NCBI GenBank assembly: GCA_963787185.1
Contig: CAWBCC010000009.1
Location: 434,001 to 498,000 of the forward strand
DNA length: 64,000 nucleotides
From: JAJXZP01 sp963787185
GTDB lineage: Bacteria > Spirochaetota > Spirochaetia > Treponematales > Rectinemataceae
Direction: 5' to 3'
Shown here: piece by piece, positions 51,516-60,895 of the stretch
Numbering within the stretch: the first letter of the stretch is position 1
How the letters are laid out: each line of letters begins with the position of its first letter
The notes under the pieces: model-generated
The model's input: only the letters and a program-made list of their open reading frames with translations
What the model was told of the DNA's origin: nothing
Database searches by the model: none
Translations under genes and position numbers: made by a program

Positions 51516-52772
51516 CTAGTGTCTGAAGCAACGCTGCCCGGTGAACTTCATCGCGGCGCCGTAGACATTGCAGGCATCGATCACCTCGGCATCGCGAAGC
51601 GAGCCGCCGGGCTGCACGACCGCGCCTACGCCTTCGCGCAAGCCCACTTCGATGCCGTCTTTGAAGGGAAAAAAGGCGTCGGAGACCATCACCGCTCCCC
51701 GAAGGCCCCCGCGAAGGGCAAGAACCTCGTCGCGGACGGCGGCCTTCGCAGCTTCGTCGTCGGACTCGTTCCAGCCCAGACCCGTGCGTTCCCAGAGCAG
51801 GCGATCCTCCAATTTGCGATAGGCCTTGTCCCGCGCTATCTCCGCGACCCCGACGCGATCCTGCTCTCCCGTACCGATGCCGAGCGTGACTCCATCCTTC
51901 ACATAGATGACGGAGTTGCTCGTCACGCCCGTCTCGACGAGCCAGCCGAACAGCATGTCCTTCCATTCCGCTTCCGTCGGCTCCCGATGAACGGCATTCC
52001 GTATTCCGTCCCTGTCGCTTTCCGCCGGCAGGAAGTCCGCCCTGGATCGAATTCGCGACACAAACGAACTCTGGATGATGAAGGATCCGTCGAGAAGTGT
52101 CTTGAAATCGAGATTGTCGCGAAAAGCCCATGCTTCGAGCCTTTCCATCGCGGGGATGCGCATGATCCTGAGGTTCTTCCTCGCGGAGAGGATATCGAGA
52201 GCTCCTTCCTCGTAGTCGGGCGCGGCGACCACCTCGCAATACGAGGAGGATATCTCCTCGGCGCAGGCACGGTCGAGGACGCGATTGACCACGACCGCGC
52301 CGCCGAAGGCGGCGATACGATCGGCGAGATACGCGCGGCGGTAAGCTTCGGCGACGCCGGCTCCGAGGGCCACCGCGGAGGGGTTGTTGTGCTTCATGAT
52401 GGCGCAGGCGGGCTGCTCCGGAAGATAGCGCAGAATGCCGAGGGCCGAGTCCACGTCGGTCAGGTTGATCTTGCCCGGATGCTTTCCGAATTGCAGGAGT
52501 TCCGCCGCGGATACGAGTCCTTCCCCCGGCTCTATCACCAGTGCGCCGCCGAACGAGAGGTTCCCGCCCAGGGGTCTGTAGAGCGCCGCGCTCTGATCCG
52601 GGTTCTCGCCGTAGCGGAGGCCTCGGCGCTCGCCCTCGACATCCCACTGCACCTTCTCGAAAAGGATGAGCATCCTTCGGCCGCCTTCGTCGTAGAAGGC
52701 TATTTCCATGCGTGGGGGAAACGGATCGGCGGCCATGCTCCGATAGGCGCTCGCGAGGTTCTTCGAGCTCAT
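51516..52772 (-). CDS. purH: AICAR transformylase (PurH C-terminal function as a separate gene)
   Basis: 418 residues carrying only the formyltransferase half of PurH. It transfers a formyl group from 10-formyl-tetrahydrofolate to AICAR. Family marks are LRYGENPDQSAALYR, the catalytic Lys-His in AIMKHNNPSAVALG, the VVAAPDYEEGALDIL segment, VTSNSVIYVKDG, and SDAFFPFKDGIEVG near the end. About 50 extra residues precede the RYGENP motif, where bifunctional PurH has its linker. The ATG overlaps the stop of the cyclohydrolase gene by four bases (ATGA), so both halves are made in coupled fashion. Confidence 0.9.
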   Translation of the reverse strand: MSSKNLASAYRSMAADPFPPRMEIAFYDEGGRRMLILFEKVQWDVEGERRGLRYGENPDQSAALYRPLGGNLSFGGALVIEPGEGLVSAAELLQFGKHPGKINLTDVDSALGILRYLPEQPACAIMKHNNPSAVALGAGVAEAYRRAYLADRIAAFGGAVVVNRVLDRACAEEISSSYCEVVAAPDYEEGALDILSARKNLRIMRIPAMERLEAWAFRDNLDFKTLLDGSFIIQSSFVSRIRSRADFLPAESDRDGIRNAVHREPTEAEWKDMLFGWLVETGVTSNSVIYVKDGVTLGIGTGEQDRVGVAEIARDKAYRKLEDRLLWERTGLGWNESDDEAAKAAVRDEVLALRGGLRGAVMVSDAFFPFKDGIEVGLREGVGAVVQPGGSLRDAEVIDACNVYGAAMKFTGQRCFRH

Positions 52773-53467
52773 CGCCGCCCCTCCGAACCGCCTGAGGGCC
52801 GATATGCCGTCGCGAGGTCGGCCGCGCCGAGCCCGGCGAGGCGCGAAGCGACCGCCGCGTCGAATCGAGCGGTGAGGGCGAAGGCCGCGGCGGCGAGAGC
52901 GCGGCGCGTCTCGAGGCGGGTCCCGCCCTCCGATCCGATCTCGGCGAGGAGCGCCGGATACTGCGCCGGATCGCAGACCGGCGCGACTCGGAGGTAGTTT
53001 TTGGCGGCGGCGCGAAGCATGGCCGGTCCTCCGATATCGATGCGCTGCCTGAGTTCCTCGGGGGCCGCCTCCGACTCGGCCGCCTTTTCGATGAAAGGAT
53101 ACAGGTTGACGACGACCATGTCGAAGGCGACCGCGCCGAGACGTCGCAGGTCGGCCTCGTGGCGGGCATTTCCGCTCTCGGCGAGCAGACCGAGATATAT
53201 TTTCCAGTCGAGCGTCTTCACGAGCCCGCCTTCCGTTTCGGGCTGCCCCGTGTAATCGCTCACCGGAACGAGCCTGTCCCGCGCGGAGAGTCCGAGAATG
53301 GAGCGCAGGGTTTCCAGGGTGCCGCCCGTGGCGTAAAAACGGCAGTCGCCCAGCGAGTCGGCGAGAGCGGCTACGAACTCCGGAAGGCCCGCCTTGTCGT
53401 ACGTCGAAACCAGAACATTGCGCGGCGCGACGAGGTCCGGCGCACGCAGCACGTCGTTGAAAGCCAT
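52769..53467 (-). CDS. purH: IMP cyclohydrolase (PurH N-terminal function as a separate gene)
   Basis: 232 residues, equal to the MGS-like N-terminal domain of PurH, which closes FAICAR to IMP in the last step of purine synthesis. The block NVLVSTYDKAGLPEFV, the FYATGGTLETL turn, DWKIYLGLLAE, MVVVNLYPF and IDIGGPAMLRAAAKNY are all typical. In most bacteria this domain is fused to AICAR transformylase; here a stop codon and a shift of frame separate them at 52769-52772. It starts 19 bases after folE2. Confidence 0.9.
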   Translation of the reverse strand: MAFNDVLRAPDLVAPRNVLVSTYDKAGLPEFVAALADSLGDCRFYATGGTLETLRSILGLSARDRLVPVSDYTGQPETEGGLVKTLDWKIYLGLLAESGNARHEADLRRLGAVAFDMVVVNLYPFIEKAAESEAAPEELRQRIDIGGPAMLRAAAKNYLRVAPVCDPAQYPALLAEIGSEGGTRLETRRALAAAAFALTARFDAAVASRLAGLGAADLATAYRPSGGSEGRR

Positions 53468-53486
53468 GACTGCCCCGCCCCACTCT

Positions 53487-54254
53487 CTAGCCGCGCTGAA
53501 CGAACGCGTAGGCCGAGTGATTGTGTATGCTCTCGAAGTTCTCGGCTTCGACCGAAAAGCGCGGAAACTTGCCCAGGGCTTCGACCTTTCCGGAGACCTC
53601 ACGCACGAGATCCTCGACGAAGCGCGGATTGTCGAAGGCTTTTTCGGTGACGAATTTCTCGTCTTCGCGCTTCAGGAGGGTATAGACGTCGCTCGACGCC
53701 GAGGACTCGACCAAGGCTACGAGATCCTCGATCCAGAAAAAAGGCCCTAGGGCCACGTTGAGCGTCACGACGCCGCGCTGGTTGTGCGCCCCATACGAGC
53801 TTATCGCCTTGGAGCAGGGACAGACGGTCTGGACGGGCACGGATACGGACACTTCGAACTCGTGACCTCCCTGCCAGACTTTGCCGATGTAGGCGCTGTC
53901 GTAGCTCATCATCGAACTCTGTTCGGAGACCGGCGCGCGCTTTTCTATGAAATAAGGAAAGTGGAGGTCCGCATAGGCCGTTTCGGCTTCGAGCGCCTTC
54001 CTGACGTCCTCGAGCATCTCGAGGAAGCGCGGCATCGAAAGATCGCGCCTGTGAGCCTCGAAGACCTCGATGAAGCGACTCATGTGAGTACCCTTGAAAT
54101 CATGGGGCAGGTCCGCGTAGAGATTGACCGTCGCCGTCGTGTGCTGCAGGCCTTCCGACTTGTCGAGGAGGATGATCGGATAGCGGACGCCTTTTACGCC
54201 GACCTTCTGGATCGGAATACGCCTTTCGTCCTTCATCGCTTGGACGTCTATCAT
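53487..54254 (-). CDS. folE2: GTP cyclohydrolase FolE2 (type IB)
   Basis: 255 residues from the ATG at 54254, supported by AAAGG and by similarity starting at this point; the frame is open 28 codons further upstream. It makes 7,8-dihydroneopterin triphosphate from GTP, the entry to folate and queuosine synthesis. The catalytic segment VCPCSKAIS (Cys145, Cys147) and AHNQRGVVTL are intact. Type IB enzymes can use metals other than zinc. It is followed by the two purH genes, which need folate cofactors, and QueD (29743-30102) uses its product. Confidence 0.93.
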   Translation of the reverse strand: MIDVQAMKDERRIPIQKVGVKGVRYPIILLDKSEGLQHTTATVNLYADLPHDFKGTHMSRFIEVFEAHRRDLSMPRFLEMLEDVRKALEAETAYADLHFPYFIEKRAPVSEQSSMMSYDSAYIGKVWQGGHEFEVSVSVPVQTVCPCSKAISSYGAHNQRGVVTLNVALGPFFWIEDLVALVESSASSDVYTLLKREDEKFVTEKAFDNPRFVEDLVREVSGKVEALGKFPRFSVEAENFESIHNHSAYAFVQRG

Positions 54255-54353
54255 GTTTGCCTTTCGGGGCGCCGCTCGACGCCCGCCGGAGATGTACTCC
54301 GCCGCCGAGGCGAAATCCACATCACGCAAATCTATCACCGAGGGGAGGCGAGA

Positions 54354-55574
54354 TCAACGTCGGCGAACCTCGGCGGATTCCCGGCTCAGCTCGGCGAAAA
54401 AGGCCCGGTACGCTTCCGCCCCCGCCTCGAGAAGCTCGGGGGGGAGAATGAGACTTGCCGAAAAAAAAGCCTCCCGTTCCATGTCGAAGAAGTAGCCGGG
54501 TTGCGACCAGAGCCCCTTTTTCCGAAGAAGCCCGAGAGCGAGGTCTTCCTCGCTTTCGAAGCGCGGTGATTCTATCAGAGCGGTCCAGCCGCCTTGACAG
54601 CGAAGGACGCGATGGGGCGAGTCCGGGCCTTCGAGAAGGGCGCGCAAACGCGAAAGGTTGGATGCCGAGCGCTCGCGGACCGAAGACCTGAAGACCTCGG
54701 CCTCATCGAGCAGAACGGGAAGAGCGTTCATCGCGGGCGTACCCGCCGAAAGATAGGCGTCTGCGACTATTTCGAGCCGGCCGCTCGCCTCGGCGACATC
54801 GTGCGGCGGGCCCGAGAGACCGATCCAGCCGAGCTTGATCTGCGGCAGGCCCGCGGACTTGGAAAGCCCGTCCAGGACAAAGGTGAGGACCCTATCTTCG
54901 CCGAGGAAGGACTCGCGCTCCCCGCCTTCCACCGGAAAATCGAAAAAAACCTCGTCGGCGATGATCGCGATATCGTATCGCGCGCAGAGCTCGACCAGGG
55001 CATCGCGCTCTCGCCGGGATATATAGGAGCCCGTCGGATTGTTCGGGTTGATGAGAACGAGGGCGCGGGCCCCTCCCGCAGCCGAAGCGACCGAATCTAG
55101 ATCGACGCTCCAGCCCGCGGGGTGGCGATACTCCAGTCGGTAGGGCCGAACCTCCACCGACTCCAGAGCGGCCAGATACTCGAACAAGGGATACCCGGGC
55201 CGGGGAACGAGCACCGCGTCGCCCGGGTCGCAGAGTAGCTTGAAAAGCCAGCCGTAGGCTTCCGACGTCGAGGCGCAGAGGAAAAAATCGCAGCCGTCCC
55301 GACGCCTCCCCCTGGCCCCGTAGCTGGCCGCCAGCGTTTCGCGCGCGCGAGACAGTCCGCGAGGATCGGGCTCGTAGAGAAGGTTCCGAGAATCGGCGAG
55401 GGAGGAGAGGAGCCGGAGCTCGCCGCGAGGAAGATTCACTCTCGTCGGATTGCTCTCCGAAAAATCGAGTATGGTGAGTCCGGCGGAGCGGCGTTCGGCC
55501 CGAAGCAGCGAAAGGGCGTTCGGCGTAATCGGCCAGGCGAGCCGCGAAGAGAAGGCACTCATCTTCTTAACCAT
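54354..55574 (-). CDS. PLP-dependent aminotransferase, class I/II
   Basis: 406 residues if begun at the ATG at 55574 (an ATG at 55562 is equally possible; neither has a good ribosome binding site). The fold-type I pattern is clear: DFSESNPTRVNLP, the substrate loop ASTSEAYGWLFKLL, NPNNPTGSYIS, IADEVFFDF, and the Schiff-base lysine in LDGLSKSAGLPQIKLGWIG. It resembles aspartate/alanine-type transaminases that start 'FSSRLxWxxxPNALS'. The amino donor is unknown. It diverges from the TetR/efflux operon, and the TetR palindrome lies about 67 bases upstream, so it could be under the same control. Confidence 0.85.
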   Translation of the reverse strand: MVKKMSAFSSRLAWPITPNALSLLRAERRSAGLTILDFSESNPTRVNLPRGELRLLSSLADSRNLLYEPDPRGLSRARETLAASYGARGRRRDGCDFFLCASTSEAYGWLFKLLCDPGDAVLVPRPGYPLFEYLAALESVEVRPYRLEYRHPAGWSVDLDSVASAAGGARALVLINPNNPTGSYISRRERDALVELCARYDIAIIADEVFFDFPVEGGERESFLGEDRVLTFVLDGLSKSAGLPQIKLGWIGLSGPPHDVAEASGRLEIVADAYLSAGTPAMNALPVLLDEAEVFRSSVRERSASNLSRLRALLEGPDSPHRVLRCQGGWTALIESPRFESEEDLALGLLRKKGLWSQPGYFFDMEREAFFSASLILPPELLEAGAEAYRAFFAELSRESAEVRRR

Positions 55575-55640
55575 ATCACATGCGCGACGAGCTTCGGAAC
55601 GAGACCGGGCGAGACATTGACGAAAGCCCCGGACAGTGAC

Positions 55641-55670
55641 ATTAATTAATTGAACGTTCAATTAATTAAT
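55641..55670. promoter_or_regulatory. Perfect 30-bp palindrome, probable TetR operator
   Basis: The half-site ATTAATTAATTGAAC is followed directly by its exact complement, giving a core TTGAACGTTCAA. It ends 13 bases before the tetR start codon at 55684 and lies between divergent genes, the classical place for an autoregulatory operator. Confidence 0.8.
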
Positions 55671-55683
55671 GAGGGGCTTCGCA

Positions 55684-56370
55684 ATGGCCAGATTACGCGA
55701 CGAAGGCATGGAAACGCGCATCATCCGATCGGCGATGGATGTCTTTGGCGAGCAGGGTTTCCAGGCGACGACGCTCAAGGACATCGCGGCGGGCGCCGGA
55801 ATTTCCACAGGGTCGATCTATACTTACTTCAAGGACAAGGAAGCGCTTTTCCAGGCGACGGTTCTTTACGGCTGGGACAGCTTCAATGCGGAGCTGGCAG
55901 CCCTCGCCGCCTCCGGTGCGGGGCGGGAGGAGCGACTTTCCCTCCTTCTCGACAAAGGTTTTGCCGCGCTCACCCAGGCCCTCCCTCTCCTCAGGGGCAT
56001 GCTGTTCGACGCGGACAAACAACATCTGGTCGAACCGCAGCTCGAACGCGTGATCGCCTCCATCGACAGACTCCTGAGTCCCGGTCCCGAACGGAACGCG
56101 GGGGGCGAGGCCGAAGCATCCCCTTTCCCATCCTCTGCCGCGGAAGCCTCGGAAACGGGACGGGCGCAGAGGCCGAGGCAGGCACTCATCCGCATCCTGA
56201 TCACCGGAATACTTTTCAGCGCGGCCCTCGGAGAACCCGAGGGGGCCGCCGACATGCTCGGCAATCTTCGCTTCGCGGTCGTCTCTTTTCTCAGATTCGT
56301 TCAAAATTCCGATCGATCGGAGCCGCCCGCCGCCTCGGTCGCGAAGACTGACGGAGGCGGCTCGCCATGA
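55684..56370 (+). CDS. TetR/AcrR-family transcriptional regulator
   Basis: 228 residues from the ATG at 55684 (GAGGGG eight bases upstream); an upstream in-frame ATG at 55669 lies inside the palindrome. The N-terminal helix-turn-helix is typical: IIRSAMDVFGEQGFQATTLKDIAAGAGISTGSIYTYFKDKEALF spans residues ~16-59. The ligand-binding domain is divergent, with a Pro/Glu/Ala-rich insertion near 135-160. It probably represses its own operon (tolC, RND pump, adaptor) by binding the adjacent palindrome until a toxic ligand is bound. Its stop overlaps the tolC-like start by four bases. Confidence 0.92.
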   Translation: MARLRDEGMETRIIRSAMDVFGEQGFQATTLKDIAAGAGISTGSIYTYFKDKEALFQATVLYGWDSFNAELAALAASGAGREERLSLLLDKGFAALTQALPLLRGMLFDADKQHLVEPQLERVIASIDRLLSPGPERNAGGEAEASPFPSSAAEASETGRAQRPRQALIRILITGILFSAALGEPEGAADMLGNLRFAVVSFLRFVQNSDRSEPPAASVAKTDGGGSP

Positions 56371-57761
56371 AACGATCCGCAGTCTCCCTGCTCTGCTTTG
56401 CATGCTGCGCATTCATGGGTTTGGGTTCGGGGAAGGCTCGCGCCCAGGACGCCGCGAAACCGCCCGAGAGGAGCCTCACCATTGCGGAAGCCGAAGCCCT
56501 GGCGGAAAAAAACGCGGACCTCGTGACCGCGCGTGCGGCGGCCTTGGACGCCGCGCTCGATTCGGCGCGTGCGGCCAAGGCATCGTTCTATCCCAGCATC
56601 TCGGCCTCCGCTTCCGGGGCGTATCTCGCAAATCCTCCGCTGGGGCTGACGGTCGACAAGGGCTCTCTAGGCGAGCTCCCCCTGAATCCGGCGATCCCCC
56701 TGCCCTCCCAGGATCTCGTCATAGTGCAAAATGCCAAACCCTGGTATTACCAGGGCAACGTCACCTTCAAGCAGCCTATCGTCGCCTGGGGCAAGATTCG
56801 GGCGACCGTCGACATAGCCGATCTGGAGGTCCAGGCCGCCCTCGCGTCTCACGATGGTGCCAGGCTCGACGCAATGCGCGAGGCGAACCGCGCCTACTAC
56901 ACGGCCAAGCTCGCCCTCGACAGCGAAGCCATTCTCGCCGAGCTGCGCTCTCTGGCCGTCTCGATCGTGTCGGACCGACAGGCATCGCTCGATGAGGGGC
57001 TCGGAACGCGCGAAGCTCTGCTCTCGGCCCGGGCGGACCTGGCCGACATCGACGCGAAGAGAGTGGATGCGCGGGAGAACGCGGCCACGTCCCTCGAAAG
57101 CCTCGCCCTGCTGACCGGCCTGCCGTCCGGGACCGAGATCGCCGCCGTATCCGATTATCGCTCCGCCCTACCCGCTTTGGCCGACGAGAAGCTGGAAGCC
57201 GCCGCCCTCGCCTCCTCGACCGAGGGAAGGACGGCCGGCGTCCGGCTCCGGGAGGCCTCGCGGAAAATCGATCTCGCGGGGGGATCGTCGCCGTTTCTCC
57301 CCGACCTCGCCTTCTTCGCCAGCCTCGACGCATCGGGGCCGCAGTCGCCCTGGACCGACACATGGACCTGGGACCTCAGTCTCGGACTGTCGGTTTCGGT
57401 CGATCTCTTCGATGCCGGGGCGGCGGCGGCGAGAATCGAGGAGGCGAAGGCGGAGCGGTCGGCGGCCGCCGCCGCCCTGCATGGCGCACGGACCGACGCA
57501 CGCCTCGCCGTGAGACGCGCGATCCAGGCGGCGCGCGAGGCGCAGGCGGCGCTCGAGAGGGCCGAAGCGCGCGAGGCATGGACGGCGGAGGCTCTCAAGA
57601 ACGCCCGCAGCTCGGCGCAGAACGATCTCGGTTCGCGGCAGGAGTTGAACGACGCGGCAATCCAGGAAGCCGGCACGCGCCTGGATCTCGTATCCGCCCG
57701 CTATGCGCTCGAGGAGTCCCTGGCCGATCTCGATCGCCTGGCGCCGGGAGATATCAGATGA
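56367..57761 (+). CDS. TolC-family outer membrane efflux protein
   Basis: 464 residues. A signal peptide (about 1-26, ending KARAQ) leads to two TolC/OEP repeats: SLTIAEAEALAEKNADLVTARAAALDAALDSARAAK runs along residues ~36-70, followed by SFYPSISASASG, and the second repeat ends in long Ala/Glu/Arg helices. An internal stretch (YYQGNVTFKQPIVAWGKI) fits the outer-membrane barrel strands. It would be the outer-membrane exit channel of the RND system encoded downstream. It is coupled by ATGA overlaps to tetR before it and the RND gene after it. Confidence 0.9.
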   Translation: MKRSAVSLLCFACCAFMGLGSGKARAQDAAKPPERSLTIAEAEALAEKNADLVTARAAALDAALDSARAAKASFYPSISASASGAYLANPPLGLTVDKGSLGELPLNPAIPLPSQDLVIVQNAKPWYYQGNVTFKQPIVAWGKIRATVDIADLEVQAALASHDGARLDAMREANRAYYTAKLALDSEAILAELRSLAVSIVSDRQASLDEGLGTREALLSARADLADIDAKRVDARENAATSLESLALLTGLPSGTEIAAVSDYRSALPALADEKLEAAALASSTEGRTAGVRLREASRKIDLAGGSSPFLPDLAFFASLDASGPQSPWTDTWTWDLSLGLSVSVDLFDAGAAAARIEEAKAERSAAAAALHGARTDARLAVRRAIQAAREAQAALERAEAREAWTAEALKNARSSAQNDLGSRQELNDAAIQEAGTRLDLVSARYALEESLADLDRLAPGDIR

Positions 57762-60700
57762 GCATCACCGAGCTCGCGGTGCGGCGCCCCACGGCGGTGG
57801 TGGTCGCCGTCGTCATCCTCGTGGGACTCGGCGCGATGGGCTTCTTCAATCTCGGCGCCGATCTCTTCCCCTCGGCCGATACGCCGGTGATTTCGATACA
57901 TTCGGAATATCCCGGCGCCGGTTCGGAAGAGATAGAGAAGGACCTCGTGAAGCCCATCGAGGACGCCGTCTCCGGACTGCCGGGCATAGACAAAATCCGC
58001 TCCGTATCGGGCGAGGGCTTCGGGTACACGATCCTCCAGTTTACGATGGCGACGAAGACGGACACCGCGGTCCTCGACGTGCAGAAGGCCATAGACGCCA
58101 TGGTCAATACTCTTCCCGCCGAAGCCGATCGGCCGGTCATCAGCAAGTACGACATCAATGCCCAGCCGATGATGGCCTTGTCGCTTTACGGGGATCTGCC
58201 CTACGAAGATATCCGGTCGGCGGCCGACTCGCTGAAAAAGCGCCTGGAAAATCTGCAGGGCGTCGGGACCGTGACCCTCCTGGGGGCTCCCGCCAAGGAA
58301 CTGGACATCATCGTCGACCGCGTCGCCCTGGAAGCCTACGGACTCGGCCTGAACACTCTCATCGGCACGCTTCGCGCCAACAATGTCACGATTCCCTCGG
58401 GACTCATGCGGCAGAGCGGCGTGAACAGGCCCGTACGGGTGGTCGGCGAGTTCTCTTCGGCGGACGAAGTGGGAAACCTGCGCATACCCCTGCCCCTCGG
58501 AGGGAGCGTGGCTCTGTCGGACATCGCGTCGGTCGGATTCGCCTATCCGACCGACGACAGCAGGGCGAGAATGGACGGCCGCTCCGCGATAGGTCTGCTC
58601 ATCGTCAAGACGACCGATGCGAATATCGTGGATACCGCCTCTCGCATAAAAGGCGATCTCGCGGCGGAGTCGCGGACGCTTCCCAAGGGACTCTCGCTCA
58701 GAATCGCATCCGACTCGACCGTATTCATCAATTCCTCGTTGAGCGAGACTCGCCGCGATCTTCTGCTCGGCATTCTGGCCACCGCGATAGTCCTTTTCCT
58801 CTTCCTGCGGAAATGGCGCTCGTCCCTCATCGTGCTCGTGGCCATTCCCACGTCCCTCGTGTCGACCTTCTTCATGATGTACCTGTGCGGGTTCACGCTC
58901 AACATCGTTTCGGTGATGGCCCTCGCCCTCTGCATAGGCATTCTCGTCGACGACTCCATCGTCGTGCTCGAGAACATCCACAGGCACCGGCAGTTCGGCG
59001 AGGACCCGATGGTCGCCGCAGTGCGCGGGCGCTCCGAGATCGCGACGGCCGCCATTGCCATCACGTTGTGCGACGTCGTGGTATTCGCGCCCGTGGCTTT
59101 CATGGGAGACATCGTAGGCCAGTTTTTCCGCCAGTTCGGCCTGACGGTGGTGTTCGCATCGCTGTTCTCCCTTTTCGTTTCGTTCACCCTGACGCCGGCG
59201 ATGGCGTCGCGATTGCTCGAGCGAGAGCCGAGCGGGGCCGCCGCGAAGAAACCCGGCCGCTTCGCCGATTTCTTCGAAACCTACGTGAAAGGGGGCTATC
59301 GAAACCTGTTGGGATCGGCGCTGCGGCATCGCGTCTTGGTGATAACGGCGGTCGTCGGTCTGGTCGCAGCCAGTCTGACCCTCCTCCCGCTCGGCGCGGT
59401 GCAGACCGAGTTCATGCCCTCGTTCGATCAGGGGAAGCTCGATCTCGACATAAACCTCGGCGCGGGCGCCGATCAGGATCGGACGGAAGAGGTCGTGAAA
59501 ACCATCGAGGCGCATCTCATGTCTCTTCCCGAGATCGGCGACGTCTTCAGCCAGATCGGCACGAACGCGGGACCCAATTTCGCGGAAATCATCGTGAGGC
59601 TCAAGGACAGATCCGAAAGGCGCAAGAGTCAGTCGCAGCTGGCCCGCGAACTGCGCGATTGGGTGAAGAGCGTGCCCGGCGCCGAGATTTCCGTGCGCGA
59701 AGAGGCGATCACCGCGCAGACATCGATCGAAGGCAACAAGCCCTTCATTCTAAACATCACCGGCTCCGACCGCTCCGAGCTCGGCCGGCTGGCGGCCCGG
59801 GCCGAGTCCCTGCTGCGCTCCACGCCGGGAGCGGTGGATGTGCAAAACTCCGATCGCTCTCGGCAGACGGAAATCAGCGTCACGGTGGATCGGCTTGCCC
59901 TCAGCGGGTACGGCCTGGCGGCGGCCGACGTCGCCGGGGCGCTGCGAACGGCCATCACGGGTACCAAGGCCGGGATATTCCGCTCGGCCGGCGACGAATA
60001 CGACATGATCGTGAAGTTCAGTCCCGACCAGACGAGAACTCCCTCCGACATCGCAGCCATACGTCTCGTCGGGGCCTCCGGCGACATCGTATCCATCGGG
60101 CAGGTGGCGCGGATAACGCGAAACGACGCTCCTTCCTCGCTGGAGCGCAGCGGGAGGTCGAATGTCGTCACCCTCATGTGCGACCTGCAGGGACGGCCGC
60201 TCGGAGCCGTGACCAGGGACGTCGGAGCCGGCATGGAGAGGATACCCTTCCCCAGGGGCTACGAATACAAATTGTCGGGCGACACATCGATGATGACCAG
60301 TTCCTTCCGGTCTCTCGCCTGGGCTCTGACGGCTTCGATAGCTCTCGTCTATCTGATACTCGTGGTCCTGTACGACTCGTACCTGACCCCCTTCATCCGG
60401 CTTCTGTCCCTTCCCGCGGGGATAATCGGAGGACTGGCCGCAATGGCCATAGCGGGGAAGACCGTCAACATCATTTCTTTCATCGGGATCATCATGCTCG
60501 ACGGCCTGGCATCCAAGAACGGCACCCTCCTCATCGATTATACGAATACCCTGGTACGGCGAGGCCTGTCGCTCGGGGACGCGCTGCTCGAGGCCGGATC
60601 GACGCGACTGCGTCCCATTCTCATGACATCGACCACGATGATCGTCGGGATGCTTCCGCTCGCCCTCTCCAGCGGGTCGGGCAGCGAAATCAAGTCCGGC

Positions 60701-60895
60701 ATGGCAGTGGTCCTCATAGGGGGGCTCATCACCTCGACCCTCATCTCGCCGATCCTTCTTCCGGTCGTGTACACGCTCATCGACGAGGCGAGATCGAGGC
60801 GGAGATCGAGGATGAGCGACACGCAGGCCTCGAAAGTTCGTGCCGCTCGAGGCGCCGATTCGGAGGACCGGGAACGAATGGAGGGACGGGAATGA
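57758..60895 (+). CDS. RND-family efflux transporter (HAE-1/AcrB-like)
   Basis: 1045 residues, usual for the family, from the ATG at 57758, which overlaps the tolC-like stop (ATGA). Twelve membrane helices in two sets flank two large periplasmic domains. Marks include the N-terminal LAVRRPTAVVVAVVILVGLG, NLGADLFPSADTPV, the proton-relay aspartates Asp398-Asp399 in GILVDDSIVVLEN, and a GLASKNGTLLIDYTN segment in the second half. It exports lipophilic compounds using the proton or sodium gradient. Substrates are unknown. The adaptor gene overlaps its end by four bases. Confidence 0.94.
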   Translation: MSITELAVRRPTAVVVAVVILVGLGAMGFFNLGADLFPSADTPVISIHSEYPGAGSEEIEKDLVKPIEDAVSGLPGIDKIRSVSGEGFGYTILQFTMATKTDTAVLDVQKAIDAMVNTLPAEADRPVISKYDINAQPMMALSLYGDLPYEDIRSAADSLKKRLENLQGVGTVTLLGAPAKELDIIVDRVALEAYGLGLNTLIGTLRANNVTIPSGLMRQSGVNRPVRVVGEFSSADEVGNLRIPLPLGGSVALSDIASVGFAYPTDDSRARMDGRSAIGLLIVKTTDANIVDTASRIKGDLAAESRTLPKGLSLRIASDSTVFINSSLSETRRDLLLGILATAIVLFLFLRKWRSSLIVLVAIPTSLVSTFFMMYLCGFTLNIVSVMALALCIGILVDDSIVVLENIHRHRQFGEDPMVAAVRGRSEIATAAIAITLCDVVVFAPVAFMGDIVGQFFRQFGLTVVFASLFSLFVSFTLTPAMASRLLEREPSGAAAKKPGRFADFFETYVKGGYRNLLGSALRHRVLVITAVVGLVAASLTLLPLGAVQTEFMPSFDQGKLDLDINLGAGADQDRTEEVVKTIEAHLMSLPEIGDVFSQIGTNAGPNFAEIIVRLKDRSERRKSQSQLARELRDWVKSVPGAEISVREEAITAQTSIEGNKPFILNITGSDRSELGRLAARAESLLRSTPGAVDVQNSDRSRQTEISVTVDRLALSGYGLAAADVAGALRTAITGTKAGIFRSAGDEYDMIVKFSPDQTRTPSDIAAIRLVGASGDIVSIGQVARITRNDAPSSLERSGRSNVVTLMCDLQGRPLGAVTRDVGAGMERIPFPRGYEYKLSGDTSMMTSSFRSLAWALTASIALVYLILVVLYDSYLTPFIRLLSLPAGIIGGLAAMAIAGKTVNIISFIGIIMLDGLASKNGTLLIDYTNTLVRRGLSLGDALLEAGSTRLRPILMTSTTMIVGMLPLALSSGSGSEIKSGMAVVLIGGLITSTLISPILLPVVYTLIDEARSRRRSRMSDTQASKVRAARGADSEDRERMEGRE

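Noticed and set aside
52769..52772. Programmed frameshift or sequencing error joining the two purH halves
   Set aside because: There is no slippery heptamer at the junction, the downstream ATG sits in a normal coupling overlap, and the second protein has its own ~50-residue N-terminal extension, so two genes are more likely; still listed as a finding to check.
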